Assembly (NCBI RefSeq): GCF_026342735.1
Contig: NZ_JAPEMM010000001.1
Location: 3,906,001 to 3,970,000 of the forward strand
Origin: Streptomyces sp. NBC_00193
GTDB lineage: Bacteria > Actinomycetota > Actinomycetes > Streptomycetales > Streptomycetaceae
Reading direction: 5' to 3'
Length of the DNA: 64,000 nucleotides
Part shown: piece after piece, positions 1 to 8,554 of the stretch
Layout of the letters: every line of letters begins with the position of its first letter
How positions within the stretch are numbered: position 1 is the first letter of the stretch
Position numbers and translations under genes: made by a program
Notes under the pieces: model-generated
Databases searched by the model: none
Told to the model about the DNA's origin: nothing
The model's input: only the letters and a program-made list of their open reading frames with translations

Positions 1-350
1 GCCCGTTCCCCGGGCTCTGCCCGGACCCCGGTCCTCAAGCGCCGGACGGGCTGAGGGGGTGCCGGGCTGCGCCCGGACCCCCTGGGGCTCCGCCCCGGAC
101 CCTGGTCCCTCAAGCGCCGGACGGGCTGGAGGGGCCCCGGGCTGCGCCCGGACCCCCTGGGGCTCCGCCCCGGACCCTGGTCCCTCAAGCGCCAGACAGG
201 CTGGAGGGGCCCCGGGCTGCGCCCGGAGCTCCTGGGGCTCCGCCCCGGACCCTGGTCCCTCGAGCGCCGGACGGGCTGAGGGGGTGCCGGGCTGCGCCCG
301 GACCCCCTGGGGCTCCGCCCCAGACCCCGGTCCTCAAACGCCGGACGGCT
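1..350. repeat. Five tandem copies of a ~75-bp GC-rich repeat
   Basis: A marker inside each unit (the CTC of GGGGCTCCGCCCC) recurs at about 15, 88, 163, 238 and 313, so the period is 75 bp (73 for the first copy). Each unit carries short self-complementary stretches such as GGGGCTCCGCCCC and CCGGGCTGCGCCCGG, and would fold into small hairpins as RNA. Similar dispersed elements are common between Streptomyces genes. Because 75 is a multiple of three, frames stay open across the array, but the resulting peptides are repetitive and show no ribosome binding site. I see no gene here. Confidence 0.85.
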
Positions 351-535
351 GAAGCGGCCTGGCGCCCGGTTCGCGCGTGCCGGACGGCTGAAGTGGCCTG
401 GCGCCCGGTTCTTGCGTGCCGGACGGCTGAAGTGGCCCCGCGCCCGGTTCTTGCGTGCCGGACGGCTGAGGTGGCCCCGCGCCCGGCCCCCGCGCCCCGG
501 ACGGTTCTCGTGTGCCGGGACGCGAGGCGGGTGCT
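341..535. repeat. 39-bp tandem repeat, four to five copies
   Basis: CCGGACGG recurs at 341, 380, 419, 458 and 497, an exact 39-bp period. Each unit reads GGACGGCTGA followed by a GTGGCC and CGCCCGGTTC segment; the last copy is degenerate. It abuts the 75-bp array and shares the CGCCGGACGG word with it. From 535 to 716 the sequence is less GC-rich and probably holds the promoter of the following sortase-substrate gene. No RNA gene is recognisable. Confidence 0.8.
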
Positions 536-716
536 TCCGGTTGGTGTCCGCCGAATGGGGGGAAATGGGGAGATGTTGGGCGTGGTGCTGGACATGGGGT
601 CGGGCGTGCGTGGGAGGGTGCGGGGCAAGGCCGGGGTGATTGTCGGGTTGTGTGGCAATCGGTTGGTGGGTCGTTCGGTTGTGGGTTGTTCTGGCGTCGG
701 CGAGTAGGGGTTCTTC

Positions 717-1505
717 ATGCGACTGCGCAAAGCCCTTGCCCTGGCAGCCGTCTTCGTGGCCGCCACCGCCCCCGCCGTCACCACCGCGTCCGCGGACATC
801 GGCAACGGCGGCGGAGCCCGGCCCGCGCCCGCGCTGCCTTCGCGGGTGGAGGCCACTTGCGGGGACGGGAAGAGCACGCAGTTCCCCATCGGGGCCCGGA
901 TCCGCGGTGGACCGGCCGTGTACCGGACCGGTGGTGAGGCGCAGAGCTGGTACCTGGATCTGACCAACACCACTACGAGCGAGTGCACCGCCATTCACCC
1001 CGTCGTGGTCTTCACCGACCAGGCCCGCGCCCTGCGACCCGCCCATTTCCGGATGGAGTTCGACGCCCCCGGCGCAGCCGCCCCCGGTGCGGCCGCCCAT
1101 GCGCTCCCCGTCAGCCTGGAGCGCACCGACCGGGACGAGATCGTCGCCGTCTTCGACGGCGGTGACGCCTTCGCCGGCTTCACCGTCGGCCCCGGCGGCT
1201 CCGTGACCGTCACCGTCCGGCTCGCCTTCGCCTCCGGCGCCCCGCGCGGCGAAGCCGTCGCCGACGCCGCGCTGGTCCAGCGCAAGGGCGACGACGGCGA
1301 CTGGATCGGCGAGGCGGGCGGCTACCGCTTCGAGATCCAGGGCCCCGACGCGGAGACCGGCGAGGCCGGAGCGCTGGCCGAGACCGGCCGCGCCCCGGCG
1401 GCCTGGGCGTACGGGGCCGGCGCCGCGGCCGCCGTGGCCGGTGGCGGCGGACTCCTGCTCGGGGCCCGCCGACTGCGCAAGGGTCCTGGCCCGCAGTCCA
1501 CGTAA
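717..1505 (+). CDS. Secreted cell-wall protein with LAETG sorting signal
   Basis: The 262-residue precursor has a signal peptide at about 1-26 (Arg/Lys start, Ala-rich core, cut near TASA). A beta-rich extracellular domain with Cys48 and Cys90 follows. The C-terminus is a sortase signal: L220-A-E-T-G224, a hydrophobic stretch, then RRLRK. In Streptomyces, LAxTG is the motif used by class E sortases, so the protein is predicted to be anchored to peptidoglycan. AGGGG lies 6 nt before ATG 717. No class E sortase is in the window; the sortase 10 kb away looks like class F. The biological role is unknown. The stop codon falls in the first unit of a 14-bp tandem repeat. Confidence 0.8.
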   Translation: MRLRKALALAAVFVAATAPAVTTASADIGNGGGARPAPALPSRVEATCGDGKSTQFPIGARIRGGPAVYRTGGEAQSWYLDLTNTTTSECTAIHPVVVFTDQARALRPAHFRMEFDAPGAAAPGAAAHALPVSLERTDRDEIVAVFDGGDAFAGFTVGPGGSVTVTVRLAFASGAPRGEAVADAALVQRKGDDGDWIGEAGGYRFEIQGPDAETGEAGALAETGRAPAAWAYGAGAAAAVAGGGGLLLGARRLRKGPGPQST

Positions 1506-1548
1506 AGCAGTCCACGTAAAGCAGGCCGCGTAAAGCAGGCCACGTAGA
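1493..1548. repeat. Four tandem 14-bp repeats ahead of the GntR gene
   Basis: Copies GCAGTCCACGTAAA (1493, 1507), GCAGGCCGCGTAAA (1521) and GCAGGCCACGTAGA (1535) sit head to tail. They end 8 bp before the GTG start of the regulator and include the stop codon of the upstream gene. Position suggests a regulatory or slippage-prone leader. No pairing partner or inverted symmetry is evident, so operator function is only a guess. Confidence 0.7.
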
Positions 1549-1556
1549 GTCCGAGG

Positions 1557-2330
1557 GTGGAAGAACCGACCGCCTACGCGCACCACCACCAGCCCGGCCT
1601 GCCCGTCCGCTCCGGCATCCCCGAGCACGGCCGCATCCCCAAGTACTACGCCGTCAAGGCCCGCATCGCAGGGCTGCTCGACGAGCTCGGCGAGGGGGGA
1701 CTCCTCCCCACCGAGCGCGATCTCGCCGAGCAGTACGAGGTCTCCCGCGAGACCGTCCGCCAGGCCCTGCGCGAGCTGCTGCTGGAGGGCCGGCTGCGCC
1801 GCTCGGGCCGCGGCACCGTCGCCGCCGGGCCGAAGCTCGAACAGCCCCTGTCGCTGGCGAGTTACACCGAGGGCGTACGCCGTCAGGGGCGCACCCCGGG
1901 CCGCCACCTGATCGGCCTGGAACGCTTCCCCTGCCCGGCCTCCGTGGCCCCGGGCATCGGCGCCGAGCCCGGGGAGCCGGTCTGGCACCTGGAGCGGGTG
2001 CTGCTCGCGGACGAGGAGCGGGTCGGGCTGGAGAGCACCTACGTCCGGGTCGCCCGCGCGCCCCGCCTCGACATCGATTTCCAGCCGGACTCCTCCTTCT
2101 ACGGGTACCTCCACGACAGCCTCGGCATCTCCTTCGGCGACGCCGACGAGAAGCTGGAAACGGTCCTCGCCACCCCCCGCGAAGCCCTGCTGATCGGCAC
2201 CCCGCCCGCGCTCCCGATGCTGCTCATCCACCGCTTCTCCCGGGATCAGGACGGCAGGCCGCTGGAGCGGGTGCGTTCTCTCTACCGTGGTGACCGGTTC
2301 AGCTTCACGACCCACCTGCAGCCCGAATAG
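1557..2330 (+). CDS. GntR-family (HutC/UTRA) regulator of the phosphonate operon
   Basis: The 257-residue protein has an N-terminal winged helix at about 30-95 (LPTERDLAEQYEVSRETVRQ, then a wing GRGTV) and a C-terminal UTRA effector-binding domain at about 105-255. This is the HutC subfamily, which also contains DasR. Such proteins bind short palindromes and release them when a small ligand binds. The gene runs in the same direction as the phosphonate genes and ends 147 bp before them, so it probably senses 2-aminoethylphosphonate or a breakdown product. GTG 1557 is used; GAGGGTGG overlaps it and no clear Shine-Dalgarno is separable. The likely operators are the motifs at 2387 and 8383. Confidence 0.88.
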   Translation: MEEPTAYAHHHQPGLPVRSGIPEHGRIPKYYAVKARIAGLLDELGEGGLLPTERDLAEQYEVSRETVRQALRELLLEGRLRRSGRGTVAAGPKLEQPLSLASYTEGVRRQGRTPGRHLIGLERFPCPASVAPGIGAEPGEPVWHLERVLLADEERVGLESTYVRVARAPRLDIDFQPDSSFYGYLHDSLGISFGDADEKLETVLATPREALLIGTPPALPMLLIHRFSRDQDGRPLERVRSLYRGDRFSFTTHLQPE

Positions 2331-2386
2331 TCCCGCCCGAAGTGCCCGTAGGGGAAGAAAGGGGACGTACTCGCATCACGGAACAG

Positions 2387-2404
2387 TAACGGGTCTAGTC
2401 CAAG
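2387..2404. promoter_or_regulatory. Candidate GntR operator, left copy
   Basis: TAACGGGTCTAGTCCAAG matches the motif at 8383-8400 (TAACGGGTCTGGACCGAG) at 15 of 18 positions. Each lies in the leader of a gene of the phosphonate module. The core GGTCTAGTCC has the near-palindromic form expected for a HutC-type regulator and also resembles DasR dre sites. The assignment is inference from repetition and position. Confidence 0.5.
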
Positions 2405-2477
2405 CGTCGGAGGCTGTTCACCGGAGCGTCGCCCGGGGGATCCTCCCGGGTCACTGCCCGCCGTCACCTTGGAGCAC

Positions 2478-3599
2478 GTGAGAGTCATAGTCGTCGGAGG
2501 CGGCGTGGTAGGCACCATGCACGCCTGGCAAGCAGTGGAACGCGGCCACGAGGTCGTCCAGATCGAGCGAGAAGCGGAGGCCCGCGGCGCGTCCTTGCGC
2601 AATTTCGGCCAGATCTGGGTCAGTGGACGGGCCGGGGGCGAGGAGCTCGACACCGCCCTGCGGGCCCGCGAGCTCTGGGAGGCGATCGGTGAGCGGGTGC
2701 CCGGCCTGGGCTTCCGCGCCATCGGCTCCCTGACCCCGGTACGCAACTCCCGCGAGCACGCCGTCGCCGAGGCCGCCGTGGCCCGCGCCGACGCCGCCGC
2801 CCGCGGCTACAAGCTGGTCACCGCCGAGGAGGCCAGGGCGATCAACCCCGCCCTGCGCGGCGCGTTCGAGGCCGCCCTGTGGTGCGAGCGGGACGCGGCC
2901 GTGGAACCGCGCACCGCACAGCTCCACCTGCGCGAAGCCCTCAAGGCCTCCGGCCGCTACACCTTCCTCCCGGGACGGGAAGTGCGCGAGGTCGTGGGGA
3001 ACGGAGCCGTCCGCGACGACCACGGCGACGTCCACCGGGGCGACGCCGTGATCCTGGCGACCGGCGCCTGGCTCTCCGGCCTGGTCCGCGAACTGGTCCC
3101 CGACCTGCCCGTGCGCCGCGTCCGGCTGCAGATGATGCAGACCGCCCCGCTCGGCGAGTCCCTGACGACCTCGGTCGCCGACGCCGACAGCTTCCGCTAC
3201 TACCCCGCCTACAAGAGCGAAGCCCTCGACGAACTCAACGCCGAGCAGGCCCAGGCGCCGATCGCCGCCGCGCACAAGATGCAGCTCCTGATGGTGCAGC
3301 GGCAGGACGGCGGACTGACCATCGGCGACACCCACGAGTACGAGCACCCCTTCGCGTTCGACACCCTCGAAGACCCCTACGCGCACCTCACCGAGGTCGT
3401 CGAGTCCTTCCTGGGACGCCCGCTGCCGCAGATCCGCCGCCGCTGGGCGGGCGTGTACGCGCAGTGCACCGACACCACCCGCGTCGTCCACCGCCAGCAG
3501 GTGGCCGACGGCGTCTGGCTGGTGACCGGACCCGGCGGCCGCGGCATGACCTGCTCGCCCGCCATAGCCGAAACCACCGCGAACGAACTGGGCTGGTAA
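2478..3599 (+). CDS. FAD-dependent oxidoreductase of phosphonate catabolism (TIGR03364-like)
   Basis: The 373-residue protein belongs to the DAO (amine/amino acid oxidase) fold. A Rossmann FAD motif VIVVGGGVVGTMHAW opens the protein, NFGQIWVSG follows at about 41-49, and the C-terminus carries VTGPGGRGMTCSPA, which closes on the flavin. Members of this group occur beside PhnX-like hydrolases in genomes without the transaminase PhnW. Published work reports that such enzymes oxidise N-methyl-2-aminoethylphosphonate, and some also the unmethylated compound, to phosphonoacetaldehyde. GTG 2478 is chosen because GGAG lies just upstream at 2471; TTG 2469 lacks a binding site. It is the first gene of a tight six-gene run. 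Confidence 0.85.
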   Translation: MRVIVVGGGVVGTMHAWQAVERGHEVVQIEREAEARGASLRNFGQIWVSGRAGGEELDTALRARELWEAIGERVPGLGFRAIGSLTPVRNSREHAVAEAAVARADAAARGYKLVTAEEARAINPALRGAFEAALWCERDAAVEPRTAQLHLREALKASGRYTFLPGREVREVVGNGAVRDDHGDVHRGDAVILATGAWLSGLVRELVPDLPVRRVRLQMMQTAPLGESLTTSVADADSFRYYPAYKSEALDELNAEQAQAPIAAAHKMQLLMVQRQDGGLTIGDTHEYEHPFAFDTLEDPYAHLTEVVESFLGRPLPQIRRRWAGVYAQCTDTTRVVHRQQVADGVWLVTGPGGRGMTCSPAIAETTANELGW

Positions 3600-3604
3600 G
3601 CGCC

Positions 3605-4377
3605 ATGACCGACACCACGACCGACACCACGACCGACACCACGACCGACACCACGACCGACACCAAGACCGACACGAACAACCACCGCCTGATCGTCCTC
3701 GACATGGCCGGCACCACCGTCGCCGACGGCGGCCTCGTCGAGCGCGCCTTCGAGCGGGCCGCCGAGCGCCTCGGCGTCGAGCCGGGCAGCACCGACCACG
3801 CCGCGAAGCTCCAGTACGTCCGCGACACCATGGGCGAGTCGAAGATCTCCGTCTTCCGTCACCTCTTCGGCACCGAGGAGCTCGCCCAGCGCGCCAACTC
3901 CGCCTTCGAGCAGGCCTACGGGGAACTCGTCGACGGCGGCCTCATCGCCCCGATCCCCGGCGCCCGGGAGGCCGTCGAAAAGCTCCGCGCCGACGGCCGC
4001 ACCGTGGTCCTGACCACCGGCTTCGCCCGCGTCACCCAGGACGCCATCCTCGACGCCCTCGGCTGGCAGGGCCTGGCCGACCTCACCCTGTGCCCCGCCG
4101 ACGCGGGCGGCCGCGGCCGGCCCTACCCGGACATGGTGCTGGCCGCCTTCCTGCGCACCGGCGCCGTGGCCGACGTACGCGACACCGTCGTCGCGGGCGA
4201 CACCGCGTACGACATGCTCAGCGGCGTCCGCTCCGGCGCCGGGATCGTGGCGGGCGTCCTCACCGGCGCCCACGACCGCGCGGCCCTGACCGGGCACGGC
4301 GCCACCCACGTCCTGGCCTCCGTCGCCGAGCTGCCCGCACTCTTGGCGCAGTCGGACCAGGAGCGGGAGCCCGGCGC

Positions 4378-4381
<4 letters not shown>
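3605..4381 (+). CDS. PhnX-like phosphonatase (HAD superfamily)
   Basis: The 258-residue enzyme is predicted to cleave the C-P bond of phosphonoacetaldehyde, or a hydroxylated relative, to an aldehyde and phosphate. It has the phosphonatase variant of HAD motif I, D33-M-A-G-T, rather than DxD. In the cap, M-G-E-S-K80 aligns with the Schiff-base lysine region of PhnX (MGLLK). Arg172 stands where ordinary HAD enzymes have lysine, and GDTAYD is at 198-203. This set defines the TIGR03351 clade, which travels with FAD oxidoreductases instead of PhnW. It starts 5 bp after the oxidoreductase and overlaps the next gene by 4 bp. The first 24 residues are an odd Thr/Asp repeat encoded by 12-bp tandem repeats. 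Confidence 0.87.
3607..3672. repeat. 12-bp in-frame tandem repeat in phosphonatase-like gene
   Basis: The unit GACCGACACCAC is repeated about four times and then drifts (GACCGACACCAA, GACCGACACGAA). It encodes (T-D-T-T)n at residues 2-24, before the HAD fold begins at about residue 28. Copy number could vary by slippage without breaking the frame. Confidence 0.8.
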
Positions 4382-5419
<1,038 letters not shown>

Positions 5420-5427
<8 letters not shown>

Positions 5428-6397
5428 GGCCACGGACCGGCTCGCACCCGGCCCGGCGACCGACCCCGAGGCCGCGGTCATTCCCCACCAGCCGGTACGA
5501 GGCCCTGCCCCCGGCACGCCCGAAAGCCCGGCCGAAGCCCCCGACGGCTTCGCGGGGAAGGTCGCACGTGCTCCCCGTAGCGTCCCCGGCTGGCTGTGGA
5601 CCGTGCCTCCCGTCGCCGTGCTCGCGGTGGTCTTCCTCTACCCCCTCGCGCTGGTCGTCCAGCAGTCGCTGTCCCCCGAGAACGGGGGCGGCACCTTCGA
5701 CGCCTACGCCTCGGTCTTCGCCTCGCACTCCTTCCGCGAGGCCCTCGGCACCACGGTCTGGCTGGCCGTCGGCGCCACCGTCGGCTGCCTGGTCCTCGGC
5801 TTCGCGCTCGCGCTGGTCATCGCCTTCGTCCCGTTCCCCGGGGCCCGCGCCGTCGCCAAGTTCATCGACGTCTTCCTCTCGTTCCCCTCCTTCCTCATCA
5901 CCCTCGCCCTCCTCTTCGTCTACGGCACCGTCGGCATGGCCAACGGCATGTGGACCGACACCTTCGGCGTCGCGGAGGGGCCCTTCCACTTCCTGACCAC
6001 CCCGTGGGGCGTCCTCCTCGCGGAGATCACCTACTTCACGCCCTTCGTGATGCGCCCGCTGCTCGCCGCCTTCTCCCAACTGGACACCGCCCAGCTGGAG
6101 GTGGCCTCCTCGCTCGGCGCGAAGCCCGGCCGCATCATCCGCCGGGTGATCCTCCCCGAGTCCCTCCCGGCCCTCGCCGCCGGCGGCAGCCTCGTCCTGG
6201 TCATGTGCCTCAACGAGTTCGGGATCGTCCTGTTCACCGGAGCCAAGGACGTCACCACGCTCCCGATGCTCATCTACGGCAAGGCGATCCTCGAATCCGA
6301 CTACGCGGCCGCCTGCGTGGTCGCCGTCGTCAACATCGTGATCTCCGTCGGCCTGTTCGGCCTCTACCGGGTGGTGAGCAAGCGTGCTGGTGCATAG
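5420..6397 (+). CDS. ABC transporter permease, PhnU-like
   Basis: The 325-residue inner-membrane permease has six predicted helices after a Pro/Ala-rich cytoplasmic N-terminus of about 50 residues. The binding-protein-dependent EAA loop is present as EVASSLGAKPGRIIRRVILP at about 230-249. It overlaps the ATPase gene by 8 bp and the second permease by 14 bp. With that partner it forms the transmembrane channel for the lipoprotein-delivered phosphonate. Confidence 0.83.
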
Positions 6398-7181
6398 CAA
6401 GAGCGGCCGCTGGGCCGCCTGGAGCCTCTTCGGCATCCTCTTCCTGCCCCTCTTCGCCCTGCCGCTGCTCGTCGTGGTGGCCGCGTCCTTCTCGACGCAC
6501 TGGTCCGGGGCCTTCCCCTCCGGCCCCACCACCGAGAACTACGCCGCGGCCGTCCGGGGCGAATCCCTCCAGGCGCTGACCACCTCGCTGCTCACCGCCC
6601 TGGCCGCCAGCCTGATCGCGCTCACCGTCGGCACCTGGGCGGCGCTCGCCGCCGCCGGTCTGCGCAAACGCGGAAAGAGCTCCCTGGACGCGCTGTTCAT
6701 GCTCCCGGTCGCCGTGCCGTCCGTGGTCGTCGGCCTCGCCGTGCTCGTCGCCTTCAGCAAGCCGCCGCTGCTCCTCAACGGCACCAGCTCGATCGTGATC
6801 CTGGCGCACACGATTCTTGTCACGGCGTTCGCCTACCAGTCGGTTTCGGCTGCCATCGTGCGTCTCGACCCCGCGTACGAGCAGGCGGCGGCCTCCCTGG
6901 GCGCCCGCCCCGCGTACGTGCTGTGGCGGGTCAAGCTCCCCCTCCTGCTGCCGTCGCTCACCGCGGCCGCCGGGCTCTGCTTCGCCCTGTCCATGGGCGA
7001 GCTGAGCGCCACGATGATGCTCTACCCGCCGGACTGGATGCCCCTCCCGGTCCGGATCTTCACCGCCACCGACCGCGGCTCGCTCTTCAGCGGCTCCGCC
7101 GTCGCCGTGGTCCTCATGGCCACCACCCTGCTGGTCCTGCTGGCCGTCTCCCGTGTCCGCACCAGGGCCACGTACCGCTAG
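6384..7181 (+). CDS. ABC transporter permease, PhnV-like
   Basis: The second permease has 265 residues, with six predicted membrane helices and an EAA loop EQAAASLGARPAYVLWRVKL. GTG 6384 lies inside the preceding reading frame, a 14-bp overlap. The protein is the heterodimer partner of the 5420 permease in the type I importer. A 13-bp tandem repeat separates it from the binding-protein gene. Confidence 0.83.
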   Translation: MLVHSKSGRWAAWSLFGILFLPLFALPLLVVVAASFSTHWSGAFPSGPTTENYAAAVRGESLQALTTSLLTALAASLIALTVGTWAALAAAGLRKRGKSSLDALFMLPVAVPSVVVGLAVLVAFSKPPLLLNGTSSIVILAHTILVTAFAYQSVSAAIVRLDPAYEQAAASLGARPAYVLWRVKLPLLLPSLTAAAGLCFALSMGELSATMMLYPPDWMPLPVRIFTATDRGSLFSGSAVAVVLMATTLLVLLAVSRVRTRATYR

Positions 7182-7188
7182 ACCCCAC

Positions 7189-7227
7189 TGCCGCACCGCA
7201 TTGCCGCACCGCATTGCCGCACCCGCT
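7189..7227. repeat. 13-bp tandem repeat, three copies
   Basis: TGCCGCACCGCAT occurs at 7189 and 7202, with a diverged third copy at 7215, filling most of the gap between the permease and binding-protein genes. GTAAGGAAG just downstream is the ribosome binding site of the next gene. Confidence 0.75.
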
Positions 7228-7266
7228 GATTCCCCTGCTGACTCCCTTTCCCCGTAAGGAAGTTCC

Positions 7267-8337
7267 ATGCCCAGCAACAGACTTCTCCGCATCACCGCCG
7301 CCGTCACCGGCAGCCTCGCCCTCACCGCCTGCGGCGGCGGCTCCTCCTCCGCCACCGACTCCAAGGACGGCGGCGAGAAGGTCGTCACCGTCTACAGCGC
7401 CGACGGCCTCAAGAGCGACAAGGGCGACGGCTGGTACGACAAGGTCTTCGCCGACTTCACGAAGAAGACCGGCATCGAGGTCAAGTACGTCGAGGGCGGC
7501 TCGGGGGAGATGGTGCAGCGCGCCGTCCGCGAGAAGACCAACACGCAGGCCGACATCCTGATCACGCTGCCCCCCTTCATCCAGCAGGCCGACGGCAAGG
7601 GCCTCCTCCAGGCCTACACCCCGCAGGGCGCCGACAAGGTCAACGGAGCGAACAAGTCCTCCGAGGGCAAGTGGACCTCGGTCGTCAACAACTACTTCGG
7701 CTTCATCTACAACAAGAAGGAGCTGCCGGCCGCCCCCAAGACCTGGGAGGAGCTGCTGGACGCCAAGTACAAGGGCAAGCTCCAGTACTCCACCCCGGGC
7801 GTCGCGGGCGACGGCACCGCCGTGCTCATCAAGGCGATGCACGACTTCGGCGGCAAGGACCAGGCCAACGAGTACCTGAAGAAGCTCCAGGCCAACAACG
7901 TCGGCCCGTCCTCCTCGACCAGCAAGCTCGCGCCGAAGACCGACAAGGGTGAGCTGCTCGTCGCCAACGGTGACGTCCAGATGAACTTCGCGCAGTCCAA
8001 GTCCATGCCGAACCTCGGCATCTGGTTCCCCGCCAAGGACGGCGGCAAGCCCACCACCTTCTCCCTCCCGTACGCGGCCGGCCTCGTCGACAAGGCCCCG
8101 CACACCGAGAACGGCAAGAAGCTCCTCGACCACCTGCTCAGCGAGGACGCCCAGAAGCTGGTCAGCGGCGTCGGCGGCGGCTTCCCGGCCCGTACGGACG
8201 TCAAGCCCACCGATGCCAACGCCGTCGAGCTCACCAAGCTCATGACCGGAGTCGAGATCTTCGAGCCGGACTGGGCCGACATCGACAAGAACCTCACCGG
8301 CTACGTCGACGCGTGGAAGTCGGCCACCGGCAGCTGA
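7267..8337 (+). CDS. 2-aminoethylphosphonate-type ABC substrate-binding lipoprotein
   Basis: The 356-residue extracellular binding protein is lipid-anchored: a short signal ends in the lipobox L19-T-A-C22 and a Ser/Gly linker follows. The mature part is a class of iron/phosphonate binding fold (VTVYSADGL, then GSGEMVQR and PQGADKVN) that matches PhnS-type 2-aminoethylphosphonate receptors. AAGGAAG precedes ATG 7267. It is the last gene of the operon that starts at 2478. The ligand is inferred from the neighbouring catabolic genes. Confidence 0.83.
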   Translation: MPSNRLLRITAAVTGSLALTACGGGSSSATDSKDGGEKVVTVYSADGLKSDKGDGWYDKVFADFTKKTGIEVKYVEGGSGEMVQRAVREKTNTQADILITLPPFIQQADGKGLLQAYTPQGADKVNGANKSSEGKWTSVVNNYFGFIYNKKELPAAPKTWEELLDAKYKGKLQYSTPGVAGDGTAVLIKAMHDFGGKDQANEYLKKLQANNVGPSSSTSKLAPKTDKGELLVANGDVQMNFAQSKSMPNLGIWFPAKDGGKPTTFSLPYAAGLVDKAPHTENGKKLLDHLLSEDAQKLVSGVGGGFPARTDVKPTDANAVELTKLMTGVEIFEPDWADIDKNLTGYVDAWKSATGS

Positions 8338-8382
8338 CTGGTCGCCTTCCGGTCACCCACGACCGGGATAGTGACGCACAGA

Positions 8383-8400
8383 TAACGGGTCTGGACCGAG
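8383..8400. promoter_or_regulatory. Candidate GntR operator, right copy
   Basis: TAACGGGTCTGGACCGAG repeats the motif at 2387. It lies 155 bp upstream of the secreted phosphoesterase gene, after the last transporter gene, which suggests a second promoter in the same regulon. An 11-bp word GGTCACCCACG at 8351-8361 also fits one unit of the Streptomyces PHO box consensus, but no second unit follows it. Confidence 0.48.
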
Positions 8401-8443
8401 TCTCGCCTTCGGTCCGGGCCCGCCGTACGCTCGCTCGCGTTGC

Positions 8444-8509
8444 CGCACGACCGTACGCCCGCACGACGGCATGCCCGCACGACCGCATGCCGCGTACGAC
8501 CGCATGTCC
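8444..8509. repeat. 16-bp tandem repeat in phosphoesterase leader
   Basis: CGCACGACCGTACGCC (8444), CGCACGACGGCATGCC (8460) and CGCACGACCGCATGCC (8476) are followed by a degenerate fourth copy to 8509. The array lies between the candidate operator and the GTG start of the phosphoesterase gene. Confidence 0.75.
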
Positions 8510-8554
8510 CGTACGTCCCCTGCGCCTTCCCCACGATTACTCCCGGAGGAGTAC

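Noticed and set aside
185..994. Long minus-strand open frame over the repeat arrays and the wall-protein gene
   Set aside because: It is Arg/Pro-rich, repetitive and antisense to a gene with a clear signal peptide and sorting signal.
3377..4309. Minus-strand 310-codon frame opposite the phosphonatase gene
   Set aside because: High-GC shadow with Gly/Val/Ala repeats and no family features; the plus-strand gene has all catalytic motifs.
8351..8361. PHO box before the phosphoesterase gene
   Set aside because: One unit fits, but the second direct repeat unit needed for PhoP binding is missing.
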